From assembly GCA_036346375.1 (NCBI GenBank), contig CM070505.1:54372626-54436625 (forward strand): 64,000 nt of DNA. The letters run 5' to 3'. The translations under genes and the position numbers were made by a program. Positions 33,264 through 44,587 of this stretch are shown piece by piece. A model generated the notes under the pieces. The model ran no database searches. It saw only the letters and a list, made by a program, of their open reading frames with translations, and was not told the DNA's origin. Source of the DNA: Guadua angustifolia. Lineage: Eukaryota > Streptophyta > Magnoliopsida > Poales > Poaceae. The first letter of the stretch is position 1. The number at the start of each line of letters is the position of its first letter.

Positions 33264-35100
33264 GATCGGGAGATGCCCGGTGTCGGGTGCCCTCGGGGTG
33301 GTCGGCCCGGCCCGAAGGTGGTCGTTTGCTCAAACCATTTCGATGTCCGACCCGTCCCGAGCTTCGGCGCCGTGGCGATACCTCCGTTTGCCGTTTGTAA
33401 GCGGCGTTGGAGGGAATGGTGGATGAACCACCGTGGATGTACGCCACAGTGTGATCCGCCTGCTGAAAAGCCAGTGCGGCGGGATCTTCATCTTGATCAT
33501 CATCAGGACGGCGCTCCTTGAGCCGCTTCTCCACCATCCTGCCCACGACCCGACAGTTGTCTAGGTCATGGATATTGGTTTTATGTATCGGACAGTAGGG
33601 CTCGCCCTCCTTTTGATCGCGGCGGTCATCCCTACGGTCGCGGCGGTCATCGCGCCGATCACGGCGATCATTACGCCGGTCACGACGATCGCCGCGCCGC
33701 TCACGGCGGTCATCACGCCGGTCGCGGCGGTTGCGCTTCTGAGGCGCGGGGTCTTCTTCGTTGTCGCGTTAATGCTGCCAAGAACCGCACTGGGCTCCCG
33801 CCTCGCGCTTCGCACCTTCTTGCCCGCCGGCGGGACCTTCGATGTCGGCCTCGTCGCTGCCTTAGCCACCCTTAGGGCGGTAGCCTTCGCCTCCGCGGCC
33901 GCGCACACTTATGTGCGAGGAGAAAAGCTTCGGAGGTCGAGTGATGTACTGGTGGCCATCTTCTCCTTCATCTTGCGATCGCGTCGCCCCTCTGAAAGGC
34001 GATGGCGGTGATTGCTCGGAGATGTGGGGGATGGTGTTGCGGCGATGTGAGAACCGCCGGATGAAGTCATGGCGACTCCCCTTCTCTTGTTCGAGGCGTG
34101 GAGGTCATCCTCCACCGGCCTCTTGTGAAGAGCCACGAAAATTAGCGACAAAATGTCGCTGCTTGTCCCCACGAGTGCACCGACCTCGGAGATTCAGCGA
34201 CGAGGCGGCGAGAACCCGTCAAGGCCGTTGGAAGGTAGTTGGCCATGACCTTTTGAGATCCGCCGTTGCCGCACCATCGTCGTGTAGATTTGGAGGAACT
34301 CCTCCGGGTTGAGTGGTGCCGTCATATTTTTCTATGGCGGGAAGCGAAACTGTCCGGCCCGGCCACACGCAGCGCCGCCGGAGAAAACTGGCACCCGGCG
34401 CCGTAGAGAGCCGAGGCGCTCATCGAAGCCGGTTCGGAGCCGTGCGTGGGAAGCGCGAGAGCCGGCTCGCCGCAGAACCGGAGAGTGGACCTCCTCCGGT
34501 CCGAAAGGTGAAGCCATGAAGGGACCCTCATTGTCGGCCGCCACACCTTGCCATGGCGGCGCTCTTGGTCCGGTGGCGCGGCGAGACGACGCGAAAAGTC
34601 ATCACCATGTTGCCGGCTGGCTCTCGTCGAGATGAGGCGAAGGTCCTCAAGGTTCCTTGAGGCGGGGCCGAGATGGCGCGTGTCTTTCCCTTGACCCGGC
34701 CCACGGCGAGGCTCTTCTCGTTAGGCGACTCGAGGGCTGAGCGCCCGCATGCGCCTTAAGCGCCGAATGCCTTCGGTGCTGTGACCGTGGCGAGAGCCCT
34801 ACCGAAGTTGGGCGCATCCATGAGGCCAGCAATGCCCGCGAGCCACGGAGTGGCGGAGAATCCGCGAACTCCACCGGCGGGTGGTCGAGAAAGACACGGC
34901 GGCGTGCAAGTTACAGGCGGGGTGCTGCCTCCATAGCCAACCTTCGGCCACGCAGGCTGCTCCACCTTCAGAGAAGCAGCGGCGCCCGCCTGCGGGCGAA
35001 GTCTGGCGCTCCCCAACCGGCGCGTGTGGTCGGGAGGCACCTTAGTCGTCGCTTCGCCCGCGAGATCACGGTGCTGGCGGGTCCGCCATCTTCGATCGTG
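33264..35100 (-). pseudogene. gag: Retand-like gag
   Basis: The retrotransposon gag signature Y-D-G-T-T-Q-P-E-E-F-L-Q-I-Y is legible near 34340-34290. A Tat-type zinc region C-P-I-H-K-T-N-I-H-D-L-D-N-C lies near 33595-33555. It is followed by R-M-V-E-K-R-L-K-E-R-R. A block at 33610-33740 consists of short repeats of a GATCACGGCGATCAT kind and encodes Arg/Asp-rich or Ile/Thr/Ala-rich sequence depending on frame. The N-terminal region (34650-35040) is Pro/Ala-rich. There are many frame changes. Confidence 0.72.
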
Positions 35101-35160
35101 AACACCTACGAACCGCGAACACAGAAGTCCGCCGGGGAGTTAGCGGAAAAAGCCGACCAC

Positions 35161-35180
35161 TAGCCCCTACTGGCGCGCCC
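35161..35180 (-). other. Probable primer binding site of the Retand-like element
   Basis: On the minus strand GGGCGCGCCAGTAGGGGC directly follows the 5' LTR. It resembles the primer sites of Tat elements complementary to a tRNA 3' end, but the initial TGG is damaged and I do not name the tRNA. Confidence 0.5.
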
Positions 35181-36407
35181 TGCCGGCGTATTCCACGATA
35201 GGCCGGAGGATCTGACCGGGTTTGGTTGGAAGGAGGCGTCTTGGCGGTGGCTAAACCTAGAGGCGAAAACCCTAGGGACTCTCTGGCGGAGGGCTCGGCG
35301 ATTTAACTGCAGAGGACACGAAGATTTTTACCCGAGTTGAGGCCCCTTTTCCTTGAATGCTTGACCTTACTTCTGCTTTCGATTGTTTTTTAGCGGGTGT
35401 GAAGGCGATACAAAGCTCTTGAGTTACAAGTTGTTTTCTCTCGAATGCCGTCCTTTTCCCATGCACCGGAGACCCTTATATAGGCGAGGCTAACGGGGAG
35501 TAGGTGAAAGGGAGGTCATCATCTTGATCCTCATACATTTATTACTCCTTCCCGTCTTTGTCCGTTCCTCGGCCTCATTAAATGCTTCGCGTGCCCTTGC
35601 CGTCCGGGCCGGATGGGACCCTTTGCGGCAGGTAGGTGAGAGGTGTCGGAGAATGGGCTTGTTGCGAAAACCTTGCGGTGATAAACTGTCATGGCGAGCT
35701 TGCCGTTCGACATGAATGCGGTAGTGGAAGGAGCCTTGGCGAAAGCCACCGTGCTCCACCTTTTGCCTGCGGGCGGGGCGAGCGGCGTGATCGCTCGCCC
35801 GATTGCCAAGCCGCCACGTAGGTGGCGCGCCGAGCGGCGGCGTCTTCGCCCACTGCTCGCCCGGACGCCCGTGGGCGGCGCTGGCAGGCGGGCGTGATCC
35901 CGCCGCCCGTGCCAAGCCGCCACGTAGGCTGGCGCCGGCGGCGGCGTGCTTCGCCCACTGCTCGCCGGACGCCCGTGGACCAACGCTGGCCGCGGCCGTG
36001 ATCGCTGCGCCCGATTGCCAAGCCGCCACGTAATTTGGGCGCCCGGCGGCGTGGCGTCTTCGCCCACTGCTTTCGCCGAGACGCCATGCGGGTAACGCTG
36101 GCGACGGGCGTGATCGCCGCCGTTGCCAAGCCGCCACGTAATTTGGCGCCCGAAGCAGCGAGCGTGCTCGCCCACTGCTCGCCGGACGCCACGTGGGCGG
36201 CGCGCTGGCCGCGGAGCGTGATCGCCGCCCGTTGCCAAGCCGCCACGTAAATGGGGCGCAAAGCGGCGGCGTCGTCGCCCACCGCTCGCCGGACGCCACG
36301 TGGGCGACGCTGGCCGACGGGCGTGATCGTCCGCCCGTTGCCAAGCCGCCACGTAGATTGTACTTTTATGCGGTGGAGAGGTACCCTAAGCGTGTACTAC
36401 GATCGCG
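35181..36407 (-). repeat. 5' LTR of the Retand-like element
   Basis: It is 1227 bp, starts TGCCGGCGTATTCC on the plus strand and matches 19723-21151 apart from two missing tandem units and scattered indels. Its last bases (GATCGCG) differ from the partner's GCTGACA, so the terminus has decayed. The TATA box on the minus strand is at 35475-35484 and the repeat anchors run from 35810 to 36345. Confidence 0.88.
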
Positions 36408-36412
36408 GTTGT

Positions 36413-38740
36413 CTATTGAGCTCCCGGTGCATTACGAGCTATCTGTGAGTGATAATGGCCTGAGTTCAGAACTCCTACTTTGAGAGTTTACGTGTGGAGT
36501 GCGGTTTGGAGCATCGGTTCTCTTCTCCCTCGTCCCTCGGCAAAATGGCGTAGTGGAAAGGAAAAACGGGACCACTGGTTGAGATGGCGGGGCGATGCTA
36601 GATAGTCTGATACTCCTAGGAAGTTTTGAAATGAGGCTATAGCTCTTGCTTGTCATGTTTCCAATCGCGTTTTCTTGAGAGCACATTTGCATCGCACTTC
36701 TTATGAGTTGAGGTATGGGCGAAAGCCGGTGTTTCTCATTTTCGCGTTTTTGGTTGCAAGTGTTTTATCTTGAAGTCTAGTAACCTAGACAAGTTTGAGT
36801 CTCGTTCTTCGATGGTATTTTTACGGGTTACTCGACTTCTTCTCGTAGCTATAAGTGCAGGTTGTGATGCGAATAGGATCATAGAGACACGTGGCGTGAC
36901 CTTTGATGAGGCTAGCCAGGAGCTAGACACGATATTTCGAGCTCTTCTTATCCCTCCGAGACCATCTTTGTAGAGGATGAGGATGATGGAGATGATGGTG
37001 TTCCACGATCCGATTCCTCTACACGAGGTGCCTCCTGTTTCCATTTACGCACCTCGGAGAGACCGGCCTTTGCCTTCGGACTCTTCTTCTGCAGTGGCTC
37101 TGTTCCTACCTCTTCTCCTCAAGAGGTAGAGGCCACTCCTTCGGTCCTCCACGTCACATTCAGCGTTCTCATCCACGAGCAGATCATTGGTGATCTATTT
37201 GGCGTGTTCTGGCGCTCAAAATCAGGCTTATCTTCTTTCTGCCTTCACTCTGCCTTTGTTGCCTCTTTTGAGCCAAAGGATGTTACTCATGCATTATCCG
37301 ATGAATCATGGATTAATGCTATGCATGAGGAACTGAAAACTTTGAGAGGAACAAAGTTTGGCGACTTATAGAGCCCCATCTGGTCATAATGTCATTGGGA
37401 CCAAGTGGGTGTTCAAAAACAAGCAGAGTGAGGATGGGGTTGTCGTTACATAACAAGGCTAGGCTAGTTGCAGAGGGCTTCACTCAGGTTGAGGTCTTGA
37501 CTTTGAGGAGACTTTTGCCCTGTAGCTAGACTAGAGGCGATTAGAATCTGCTTGCATTCTCTGCATCCCAAGGCTTCAAGCTCTATCAAATGGATGTCAA
37601 GAGTGCATTCCTCAATGGCTTCATTGATGAAGAGGTGTATGTCAAGCAACCTCCGAGATTTGAGAACCCCAAATACCGAACCATGTCTACAAGCTTTCCA
37701 AAGCCTTGTATGGACTTAAGCGAGCCCCTAGAGCTTGGTATGAGAGGCTTAAGTCCTATCTTCTCAATCATGGTTTCAAAATGGGTATAGTAGACAAAAC
37801 TCTATTCATCAGACACCAGGATTCTCATTTCCTTCTCGTCCAGATTTATGTGGACGATATTATCTTTGGTGGTTCATCTCAGTCTCTTGTGTCTCATTTT
37901 TCTAAGGTGATGAGCACAGAATTTGAGATGAGTATGATGGGTGAGTTGAGCTACTTCCTCGGCTTCCAAATCAAGCAGACTCGGGAGGGTACTTTCCTGC
38001 ACCAAGGTAAGTACACTCGGGACCTCTGAGCCGGTTTGATATATCGATGGGAAGCCCGTGATGACTCCTATGGCCACCTTCGCTGTCCTCGAGCCCGATG
38101 AGGATGGTGAGCTGTTGATCAAAAGGAGTTCGGAGCATGATTGGCTCTCTCTTGTATCTTCTTGCCTCATGGTGGGATATACACTTTCTTTGTGTGTATG
38201 TGCGCTCGCTTCGAGCTTCTCCTCGCGTCTCTCATCGCCGGCGGTGAAGCGCATCTTCAGTACCTTGAGCTACCATTGATTATGGTATCTGGTACTCTTC
38301 TTCCTCTTGTCTATCCCTTAAAGCCTTTTCCGATCTGACTTTCTTTGGTGTAGGATAGATAGGAAAACACTTCGGCACTTGCCAATTCATTGGCACTTCT
38401 CTTGTTTCTTGGTTTTCTAAGAAGCGATCAGGAGTTACCTGATCCACGGCGAGGCGAGTATGTTCTTTGCCGATTCTTTGTAGCAGTGCTCTGGATGAGA
38501 TCGACCTTGCGGGACTTTGGGTTAGAGATAGAGAGTGTTCCACTTTTACGTGATAACACTACGCTATTTGCATTGCCAAGAACCCAATGCGACACTCCGG
38601 ACCAAGCACATTGATATTAGATATCACTTCCTTAGAGACCATGTGGAGAAAGGAGACATAGTGCTTGGATTTGTGGAAGTGACCACCGGTTGGCGATATC
38701 TTTACCAAGCCTTTGGATAGCTCTAGGTTTGTTGCCTTGA
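36413..38740 (+). pseudogene. pol: Second copia pol continued: integrase, RT, RNase H
   Basis: The frame resumes directly after the GTTGT duplication. The second integrase Asp region reads S-D-N-G-L-S-S-E near 36449 and the Glu region Q-N-G-V-V-E-R-K-N near 36538. Reverse transcriptase follows: G-T-K-W-V-F near 37398, M-D-V-K-S-A-F-L-N-G near 37590, Y-V-D-D-I-I-F-G at 37847 onward, and M-M-G-E-L-S-Y-F-L-G-F near 37935. RNase H is degraded (38370-38720). The longest open piece is 37706-38029. Frameshifts are frequent, so it is inactive. Confidence 0.85.
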
Positions 38741-40641
38741 GGAGTGAGCTTGGAGTTGTGTGCCCTTACGGCTTATTGTGAGGGAGCTGGTTTGTACTTT
38801 ATGTATTATATGTATATATTTTCTTCAGTTTTCCCTTCTTTTGTCTTGTTACGGGTGCTATGGGTTTTATTTTCTAGAGTTACGAGTTCACTTCACCTAG
38901 ACTTGGCATGCCTCGGCATGGACCTCTCATCTTATGCTTTAGGATGCTATTCTCTTCTTCTTCTCGGTTGAGCTCACTCACAGTCTTGTAGGTCTAGCAG
39001 TGTTGGGCCCCTGGTAGAGCAGGTGCATGTTTGCTCTGGTTTGGAGTTTGAGAGCTAGCTTTCCTTTGTCGATCATTAGGGAAGATGAGAGCGAGTTTGA
39101 GTATAGTGTTCTCTACCATCTTTTCTATGCTCTATAGCTACCCGATTCGCGATTTCTTGATTTCTTCCCTCCATTACGTGTTTACGGCTTTAATTGAGTT
39201 CTTTTCGACCGTTCTTGAGCTTAATCTTGCTAACAACTCAATTTGAACCAGATTTGTGCTTAAAATGGAATCACATGTTGAGGGGGAGTTTAAGAATCTG
39301 TCTCATGCATTGCATATAGACTTGATTTTTCATTTTATGAGCTTTGTCTATTATGCAAATGATCCATGTTTCATTTTATACACCATGCTACATTATGAAG
39401 AAAATTACTTGCTTAGATATGTCCAAGTTCATTTATCTTGCTAAGCTTACAAAAATTGAAAAATGAGCATTAAAACAAAAAACTTGATAAAACATGTTGC
39501 GTTTACTTGCTAAGTTTCTTCTCTAGTTGTATTTGCCATGATTTGTGAAATTCTGGAATTCTCTAGAGTCCCTATAGCAACTTGGATGAATCTTGTTTGA
39601 TCCATACTTGAGTCCTTCACTAGCTTAACAATGAAAATACTAAAATGAAAAGTGAAGCAAAATTGACTCTTTTTGTGCGCATCAGACTCAACACCTCACA
39701 TTCACAAGACGGCTTCTCATTGCACTTGAGATGAACTTGGAATGGGTTGTGTATGACCAAGATCATTCTCTTAAGAGTCCCTCTTGAGATGATCGATTAT
39801 GGCTTGAGTCAATTGCTTTAAACAATGCAAAAAACATACGTGGGTAAAGAATGCAAATAATGTCAAACATTTGCACCCCGCTATGTCTTTCAAAAGATTC
39901 AAAGAAAAATTTGCATACAAGAAACAAAAAAAAAATAAGCTCGAAGGACCTTGTGTGCACTTCTAGATTCTCCAAAGTGTTGAGTAGGTTGAACTCTAGG
40001 TTTTCCATTTGATCCTCTGAATGGCTTTGCTTCTAAGTTTTGAAACTCATGACAAGTTTTGCTCATGTTTGATCTTGCTAAAAATGACATGGTTTTAATT
40101 AAATCTTGCTAGCAAACTGTTTTATTTGCACTTGGACATGCCTTAGCTTTGTCTATTTTTGCCATAACGTAGCTTGGTGTCATAACTTGTCTTGTTGATC
40201 ACATGGATAATCTTCAAAGCTCCTTAGACTGCATTACTTGCATAAAACAACAAAAAAGGGGAGAAAAGACAATGTCTTCTTGATGCCTATATTGCCAAAA
40301 GGGGGAGAACATGTAGAAAAGGCATCTTCAAAGGAAAAATTCTAATCCACATTGGTTCTTATGATCTTTGTGACAATTGCAAACCTTTATGATCATAAGC
40401 ATATTCGAGTGTTCCTTGTGAGTTTTATTGGATATTTTATTGGATATTTTAGAGCTTTTGTGGAAAACTTGCTCTTTCTTTTATATTGCTCTAAAAATCT
40501 TTCTAGCCAACTTGGTCATGATATTATTTCCATCTCTCTGGACCGAGTTTGGCTTTGCATTCAAATTGCTTTCTTCTTCTCCTTCAAACTCAAATTTATG
40601 CCTTTTCGGGTGTTTGTCAATATACTCATCAAGGGGGAGAT
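38741..40641 (+). other. 3' non-coding region of the second copia with purine tracts
   Basis: No gene is recognised in this 1.9-kb AT-rich stretch, so unlike the Sirevirus it has no env-like ORF. Purine tracts lie at about 39275 (GAGGGGGAG), 40298 (AAAAGGGGGAGAA) and 40631-40640 (AAGGGGGAGA); the last abuts the 3' LTR. Multiple tracts are a known Sirevirus trait. Confidence 0.75.
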
Positions 40642-42288
40642 TGAAAGACCATGTGGAGGTCTATCCTTGTGTGTGATGAGTAATTGACAAGAGTTGAGGT
40701 TGGTTTGATATGAAATTGAGTTTGATTTGAATTGGATTTTCGGTATGAAGCAATTTGAGTGTTGGTTGCTTTTCCTAGTGCTACCAGCGTGGAAGCGTGT
40801 AGCATCGGACCATTGAGAGTAATTATGAATGATTAATGATTTTGGGATAATCATTGAATATATTTGTGGGCATTGCTATGTGAAAGGTTTTCCTTGTCTT
40901 TGATGGTTCTTGAGCGGCGGTGCTAGGTCATGGTGAGGCGGAGGATGGCCGGGACTAGGCGAGGCGTCGGAGGTCGAGACGGTCGGGAGATCGCGGAAGA
41001 TGACCGGAGGCGGAGTCGGGCAAGCCAAGAAGATAAGGAAAGGAGATGATGCTAGCTAGATGCGCGTGGATCAATGAGGGCCGTCGGATTGCGGTCTAGT
41101 TGATAGGTTAGCGGGTCTAGGTAGTGTGCTTTGAAAACCGTGCAAGAAAACCCGGTATGTGTGTGGGTTTTGGGTTAGCCCTTGCATGGCTGTGTGAGTG
41201 GGTCAATCCTAGCCCTTAGATGAGTGTCCTAGGGTTGAGGGACTCATCCAAGGGTGGTAGGTGGCCCAAGAGTAGTATAAATAGGGGTGGAGGGTGGCCT
41301 CCTCCTTTGAAGGTTGAGTTGCTCCTTTGAGCTTTGCCCACATGAAGTGAGGCTTTGTAAACCTTCCACCAGAAATACAAAGAAATTTCTTTGCATCATT
41401 GTGAATTTAAATTCGCATTTACATTATGTCTTTACTTTCATAATTTAAATTCAGCATTTACATTACGCATTTACTTTCCGCAATCTATATTCATGCAATT
41501 TGGATTTGCCTCCCTCCTTCTAAATGCTGATCTTGGATGTTTTTGAGTGTGTTCATATGGTTTTACATCTCTTTTGCACTCTTTGATTGAGTAGAGATCA
41601 TCTCTTCTTTCAAGTTCCAGTTCTGTCCAGAACTTGTTCTTCGCGCAGCAGTTAGTCTTTGATTTTTAGAAAAATCCTTATGGAGTGATTCTTATTGGAG
41701 ATTGTGCGGGACTCCTATACCCATCTTTAGAAAAAGTTCGGAGTCCACTGGTTTCACCGTTTGGGTGCTATGAAGTGAAAACCGAGCCCCAAATTTTCTG
41801 CCCGAAGTTTCTGACTGTCTGTGTTCATAGATTTATGATAATTTTTCTACTTTGCTTTTTGATCTGAATTTTGGTGGAGAGCTTCGACTCATCTTCTCAT
41901 AGGGAGAAAATTTCTCACAATTTTTGAGCAGCAGAAACCCACCAACCTCCTGTTCAAATTAAAGACAGATTCTGGAAATATCTGCTTTTGCTTTTCTAAA
42001 AGAGACTTTTGTGTTTTGGCTTGATCTCTTTTAGAAAAGAAGTATTTGAATTGATTCCTCTTTCTTTTGGACACTTGACAACCAGGATTGTGATTGAAAA
42101 ATCCCTCACATATTTTATGGATAATATCCATGTAAGCTAGGGATGCACATAGTTGTCTAGTCGTTCCGGTTTTTGCGGGTTTCACGATTTCCCTTGCGCG
42201 ATCTTTTCTCGGTTTTAGTTGGAGTATTTTGGGGGAAAATTTATTTGCGACCATTCACCCCCCCTCTGTTCGCCATCTCGATCCTTCA
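40642..42288 (+). repeat. 3' LTR of the second copia element
   Basis: It is 1647 bp, TGAAAGACC to GATCCTTCA, and nearly collinear with 14525-16175. The TATA box is at 41276-41283. It is followed by the duplicated GTTAG and the resumed env-like frame. Confidence 0.93.
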
Positions 42289-42293
42289 GTTAG

Positions 42294-43250
42294 TCACTAA
42301 AGCTAGATCAACTGATCCCTGGATCAAAGGAAAATTTTCCTCGGATAATCGCTTCTGGAATTTCTTCCAACAAGACTTCTATGAGACAGTCATCCTTCCC
42401 CGCAAGAATCCCACAGTCAACATGCAATGGGTAGACTAGGAGTACATGGAGGCCTGTGATGATCCTGTTTTCAATGATGTCATCGAAGCTTGTGAGAGGC
42501 TTGGCATTAAACGCATTATGGGCATGAAGCAGGATTGGAACACAGAAGTTATTGCCCAGTTCTATGCCACTCTCTATGTTGAAAATGAATACATGACATG
42601 GATGACAGAAGGTGTTCGCTACAGGATGTCAGTTGGCAGATTTGGTCAACTTCTTGGTTTCAAAAGCTGAGAAAGCATGGGCAGAGATGATCTTCATAAC
42701 ACTCGATCTTTGACTCGATAATCTAAATTCTCTGTACATTGAGGATTACGCTTTTGAGCCGAGGAACACAAAATTTAAAGCCGATGCTTCCGCAGCCCAA
42801 CCGACTTTCGGAAGACCATTGCTCCAAAGGAAGGTGATGCCTCTCACATTCTATCCTACACTCGTGATATTCTAAATCGGATGCTACCGGGCGGGAGGCC
42901 CTTCATGGTAGCTCTCTACCTTTGGAATGAGATTCATGCCAACTCCCTCGACGGATTAGGCCTGTCAAGCAAGCTGTTCCTCGTGCTCCTCCTGCATCAG
43001 TTCCTCCTGCTTCTACTCCTTCTGGTTCAGCTGCTCCAACCGTTCCTTCGATCATCCTCCACAACAGCGAGTCTGAAATATCTTGTCAAGATGGCTAAGA
43101 AGAATGCGCTGAGGCTCAAGTCTATTCAGAAGCATCTCAGCCTTCCTTGCTCCAGCGATGACTCCTCTGAGGATCCCTTCGACTCTCTGGCTGATGCAGT
43201 TCCCTCCGACTCCCAAGACTACGCCGCAAGTTCGAGGATGAGGCGATGAG
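42294..43250 (+). pseudogene. Sirevirus env-like ORF, 3' part
   Basis: This is the continuation of 14044-14524 after the copia insertion. It encodes a globular region: F-W-N-F-F near 42354, then after an in-frame TAG at 42437-42439 (expected Trp) W-N-T-E-V-I-A-Q-F-Y-A-T-L-Y and G-R-F-G-Q-L-L-G-F. This resembles the domain called putative plant transposon protein, also found in post-pol ORFs of plant retroelements. A frameshift near 42668 follows, then L-S-Y-T-R-D-I-L-N-R-M near 42850, a Pro/Ala-rich linker (42960-43070) and a hydrophilic tail to about 43250. I see no convincing signal peptide or transmembrane helix. The function is unknown. Confidence 0.68.
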
Positions 43251-43759
43251 GGCCGATGATCTGCTTTCATTGTTCTTCTCTCCCTTTTTGGTGCCTTGAT
43301 GCCAAAGGGGGAGAGAAAAGAAAAGAAATGTCTGTTCCTGAGTCATGATCTGTGAACACCTGTGTATTGCAAAACTGTTGGATATATCTTCTTTTGGTTG
43401 TTTGGATTTATATTTGATGTCTTTTGGATTTATATTGTTGCTCTAATATATGATTAATTACCAATTTTATACTGTTGCTCTGATATTTTATTGCTCTGAT
43501 ATATGATTAGTTAGCAATTCTATCTTCAGCTCTGATATACTGTGCTACACTTCGATTCGTTGCATTAATAGTATTATTTGTTGCAAATTACCCGAATGAC
43601 AAGATATAGGGGGAGCTCATCTCGAATTTCACCTCTAAATTGTGCATTTGATTCTTACTCAAATCTCTAATGCACACATTTAGGGGGAGCTCAACATATC
43701 TTGTTCATTCACAAAATCATTATTCATTTATTACTAACAAGCTTTAATCATGTTGTCAT
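43251..43759 (+). other. Sirevirus 3' untranslated region with multiple purine tracts
   Basis: AT-rich DNA with AAAGGGGGAGAG at 43304, ATAGGGGGAGCTC near 43606 and TTAGGGGGAGCTC near 43680. It ends in ATGTTGTCAT directly before the Grande-like LTR. The expected final tract and 3' LTR are missing here, so they should lie to the right of the window. Confidence 0.7.
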
Positions 43760-44407
43760 TGACAGGGGCTGGGCGCCCCTTGACCGGCCAGCACACGGTC
43801 AACGACCCCCCCAGGCTCGGGAGGCCCCGACCTCGACCTGGGCATGTGCCAAGGCGCTCGACCTAGAGCGTGTTGGGCCCGAGCAGGGCACCGCACGACC
43901 TCGGGCTCGGGTCGGCCCTCGTTCGTGCCGTAATCCGCCCTTGGATTTCGGATCGTGCGTTTGACCGGCGGTTGCCAAGACGCGGATCGTGGGGATGAAG
44001 CAGGTGCTTGCAACAAGTCCGGGCGGTTCTTTGCCCGACCTCTCGTGCACGAAGGCCACCACCGGGAATATCTCCCGTCCGTTGGGAGCAGGGGGGAGAT
44101 AAAGCTAAGGATGTGCAGCCGGGGGACGAGAGAGAGAGCTCGAGCGCTAGACATTGCCATTGTTGAGATTGAGTTGTAAGACATACCTACACTCGATAGT
44201 AACAAAGATCACTGCCGCAAGGTGACTGGAGTAGAGCTATTACCTTCTCAGGGGCTTGAACCAGTATAAACCCACATCTCCTGCTCGTTGTCGTCTTGCT
44301 CCGGCCTCCGGCACATCGAACCCTTTCCTCCGTTTGAGCAAAGGCCTGCTCGGGTCCCGATCTCACTAACCCCGTTTCATTTCTGCGGTTGGCGATCGAT
44401 CGTCGGC
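43760..44407 (+). repeat. 5' LTR of the Grande-like element
   Basis: It starts at TGACAGGGGCTGGG, where Sirevirus AT-rich sequence changes abruptly to GC-rich, and ends just before the primer site. A TATA-like TATAAA at 44265 is close to the end. The terminal bases are decayed and the partner LTR is outside the window, so boundaries are good to a few bases only. Confidence 0.65.
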
Positions 44408-44409
44408 GG

Positions 44410-44426
44410 TGGCGCCAAGTGGGGCC
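44410..44426 (+). other. Primer binding site of the Grande-like element
   Basis: TGGCGCCAAGTGGGGCC resembles the TGGCGCC...GTGGGG primer sites of Tat elements. Confidence 0.65.
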
Positions 44427-44587
44427 CGGTAGCTTTGCTCATTCGTAGGAACGACATCAAGATCTTGGGAGCATGGCGCACTTCGTTGACGGACTTTCCT
44501 CGAGCGTGGGCTCGGGCGCGGACTCCGACTCCGCGTCCCTGTTTTCCCCTCGCCGCCGCTCGGCACGCGTTTTGATAGCGAGCGATC

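Larger units (their letters stand above)
19723..36407 (-). mobile_element. Retand/RIRE2-like Tat-lineage Ty3/gypsy element
   Basis: This is a minus-strand element with its 5' LTR at 35181-36407 and 3' LTR at 19723-21151, flanked by GTTGT at 19718-19722 and 36408-36412. The integrase frame of the host copia resumes cleanly across it. Order along the minus strand is gag, PR, RT, RNaseH, INT, then a long 3' spacer with a plus-strand (antisense) ORF at 21475-23658 and a purine tract. Integrase after RNase H makes it Ty3/gypsy; the antisense ORF with a putative gypsy-type transposon domain places it in the Tat lineage. A family-L LTR is inserted at about 24460-28910. Every gene is broken. Confidence 0.9.
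14525..42288 (+). mobile_element. Second Ty1/copia element with GTTAG target duplication
   Basis: LTRs are 14525-16175 (1651 bp) and 40642-42288 (1647 bp), starting TGAAAGACC and ending GATCCTTCA. They are flanked by perfect GTTAG at 14520-14524 and 42289-42293. A primer site lies at 16178 and a purine tract AAGGGGGAGA directly before the 3' LTR. Without the nested Retand-like element (19723-36407) the element is about 11.1 kb. Gene order is gag, PR, INT, RT, RNaseH, all broken by frameshifts. LTR end sequences and repeated purine tracts place it near Sireviruses too. Its gag belongs to the same group as the relic at 2248-3404. Confidence 0.93.
6031..43759 (+). mobile_element. Sirevirus-type Ty1/copia retrotransposon, host of the nest
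   Basis: The components in order are: 5' LTR 6031-7698, initiator-Met primer site 7701, gag 7753-9978, pol 9999-13186, palindrome-rich spacer, env-like ORF 14044-14524 resuming at 42294, and a 3' region with several AGGGGGAG tracts to 43759. The gene order PR-INT-RT-RNaseH makes it copia. Palindrome-rich LTRs, multiple purine tracts and a post-pol ORF are Sirevirus features. It is interrupted by the second copia (14525-42288) and by the Grande-like element from 43760. Its 3' LTR is not in the window and should follow the Grande-like element beyond 64000. The LTR start could be 6029 instead of 6031. Confidence 0.85.

Noticed and set aside
33610..33740. Short direct repeats resembling a CRISPR array
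   Set aside because: Units of about 15-18 bp are back to back with no spacers of uniform length, lie in a gag coding region, and the DNA is plant nuclear.
33568..34011. Plus-strand 147-codon ORF rich in Ile, Thr, Ala and Val resembling a membrane protein
   Set aside because: It is antisense to the Retand-like gag and derives from short GATCACGGCGATCAT-type repeats. The minus-strand reading fits the known gag zinc region next to it.
42953..43050. Leucine-rich hydrophobic stretch that looks like a transmembrane helix of the env-like protein
   Set aside because: It is read in the wrong frame. In the frame consistent with the surrounding conserved residues the same DNA encodes a Pro/Ala/Ser-rich linker (P-P-A-S-V-P-P-A-S-T-P).
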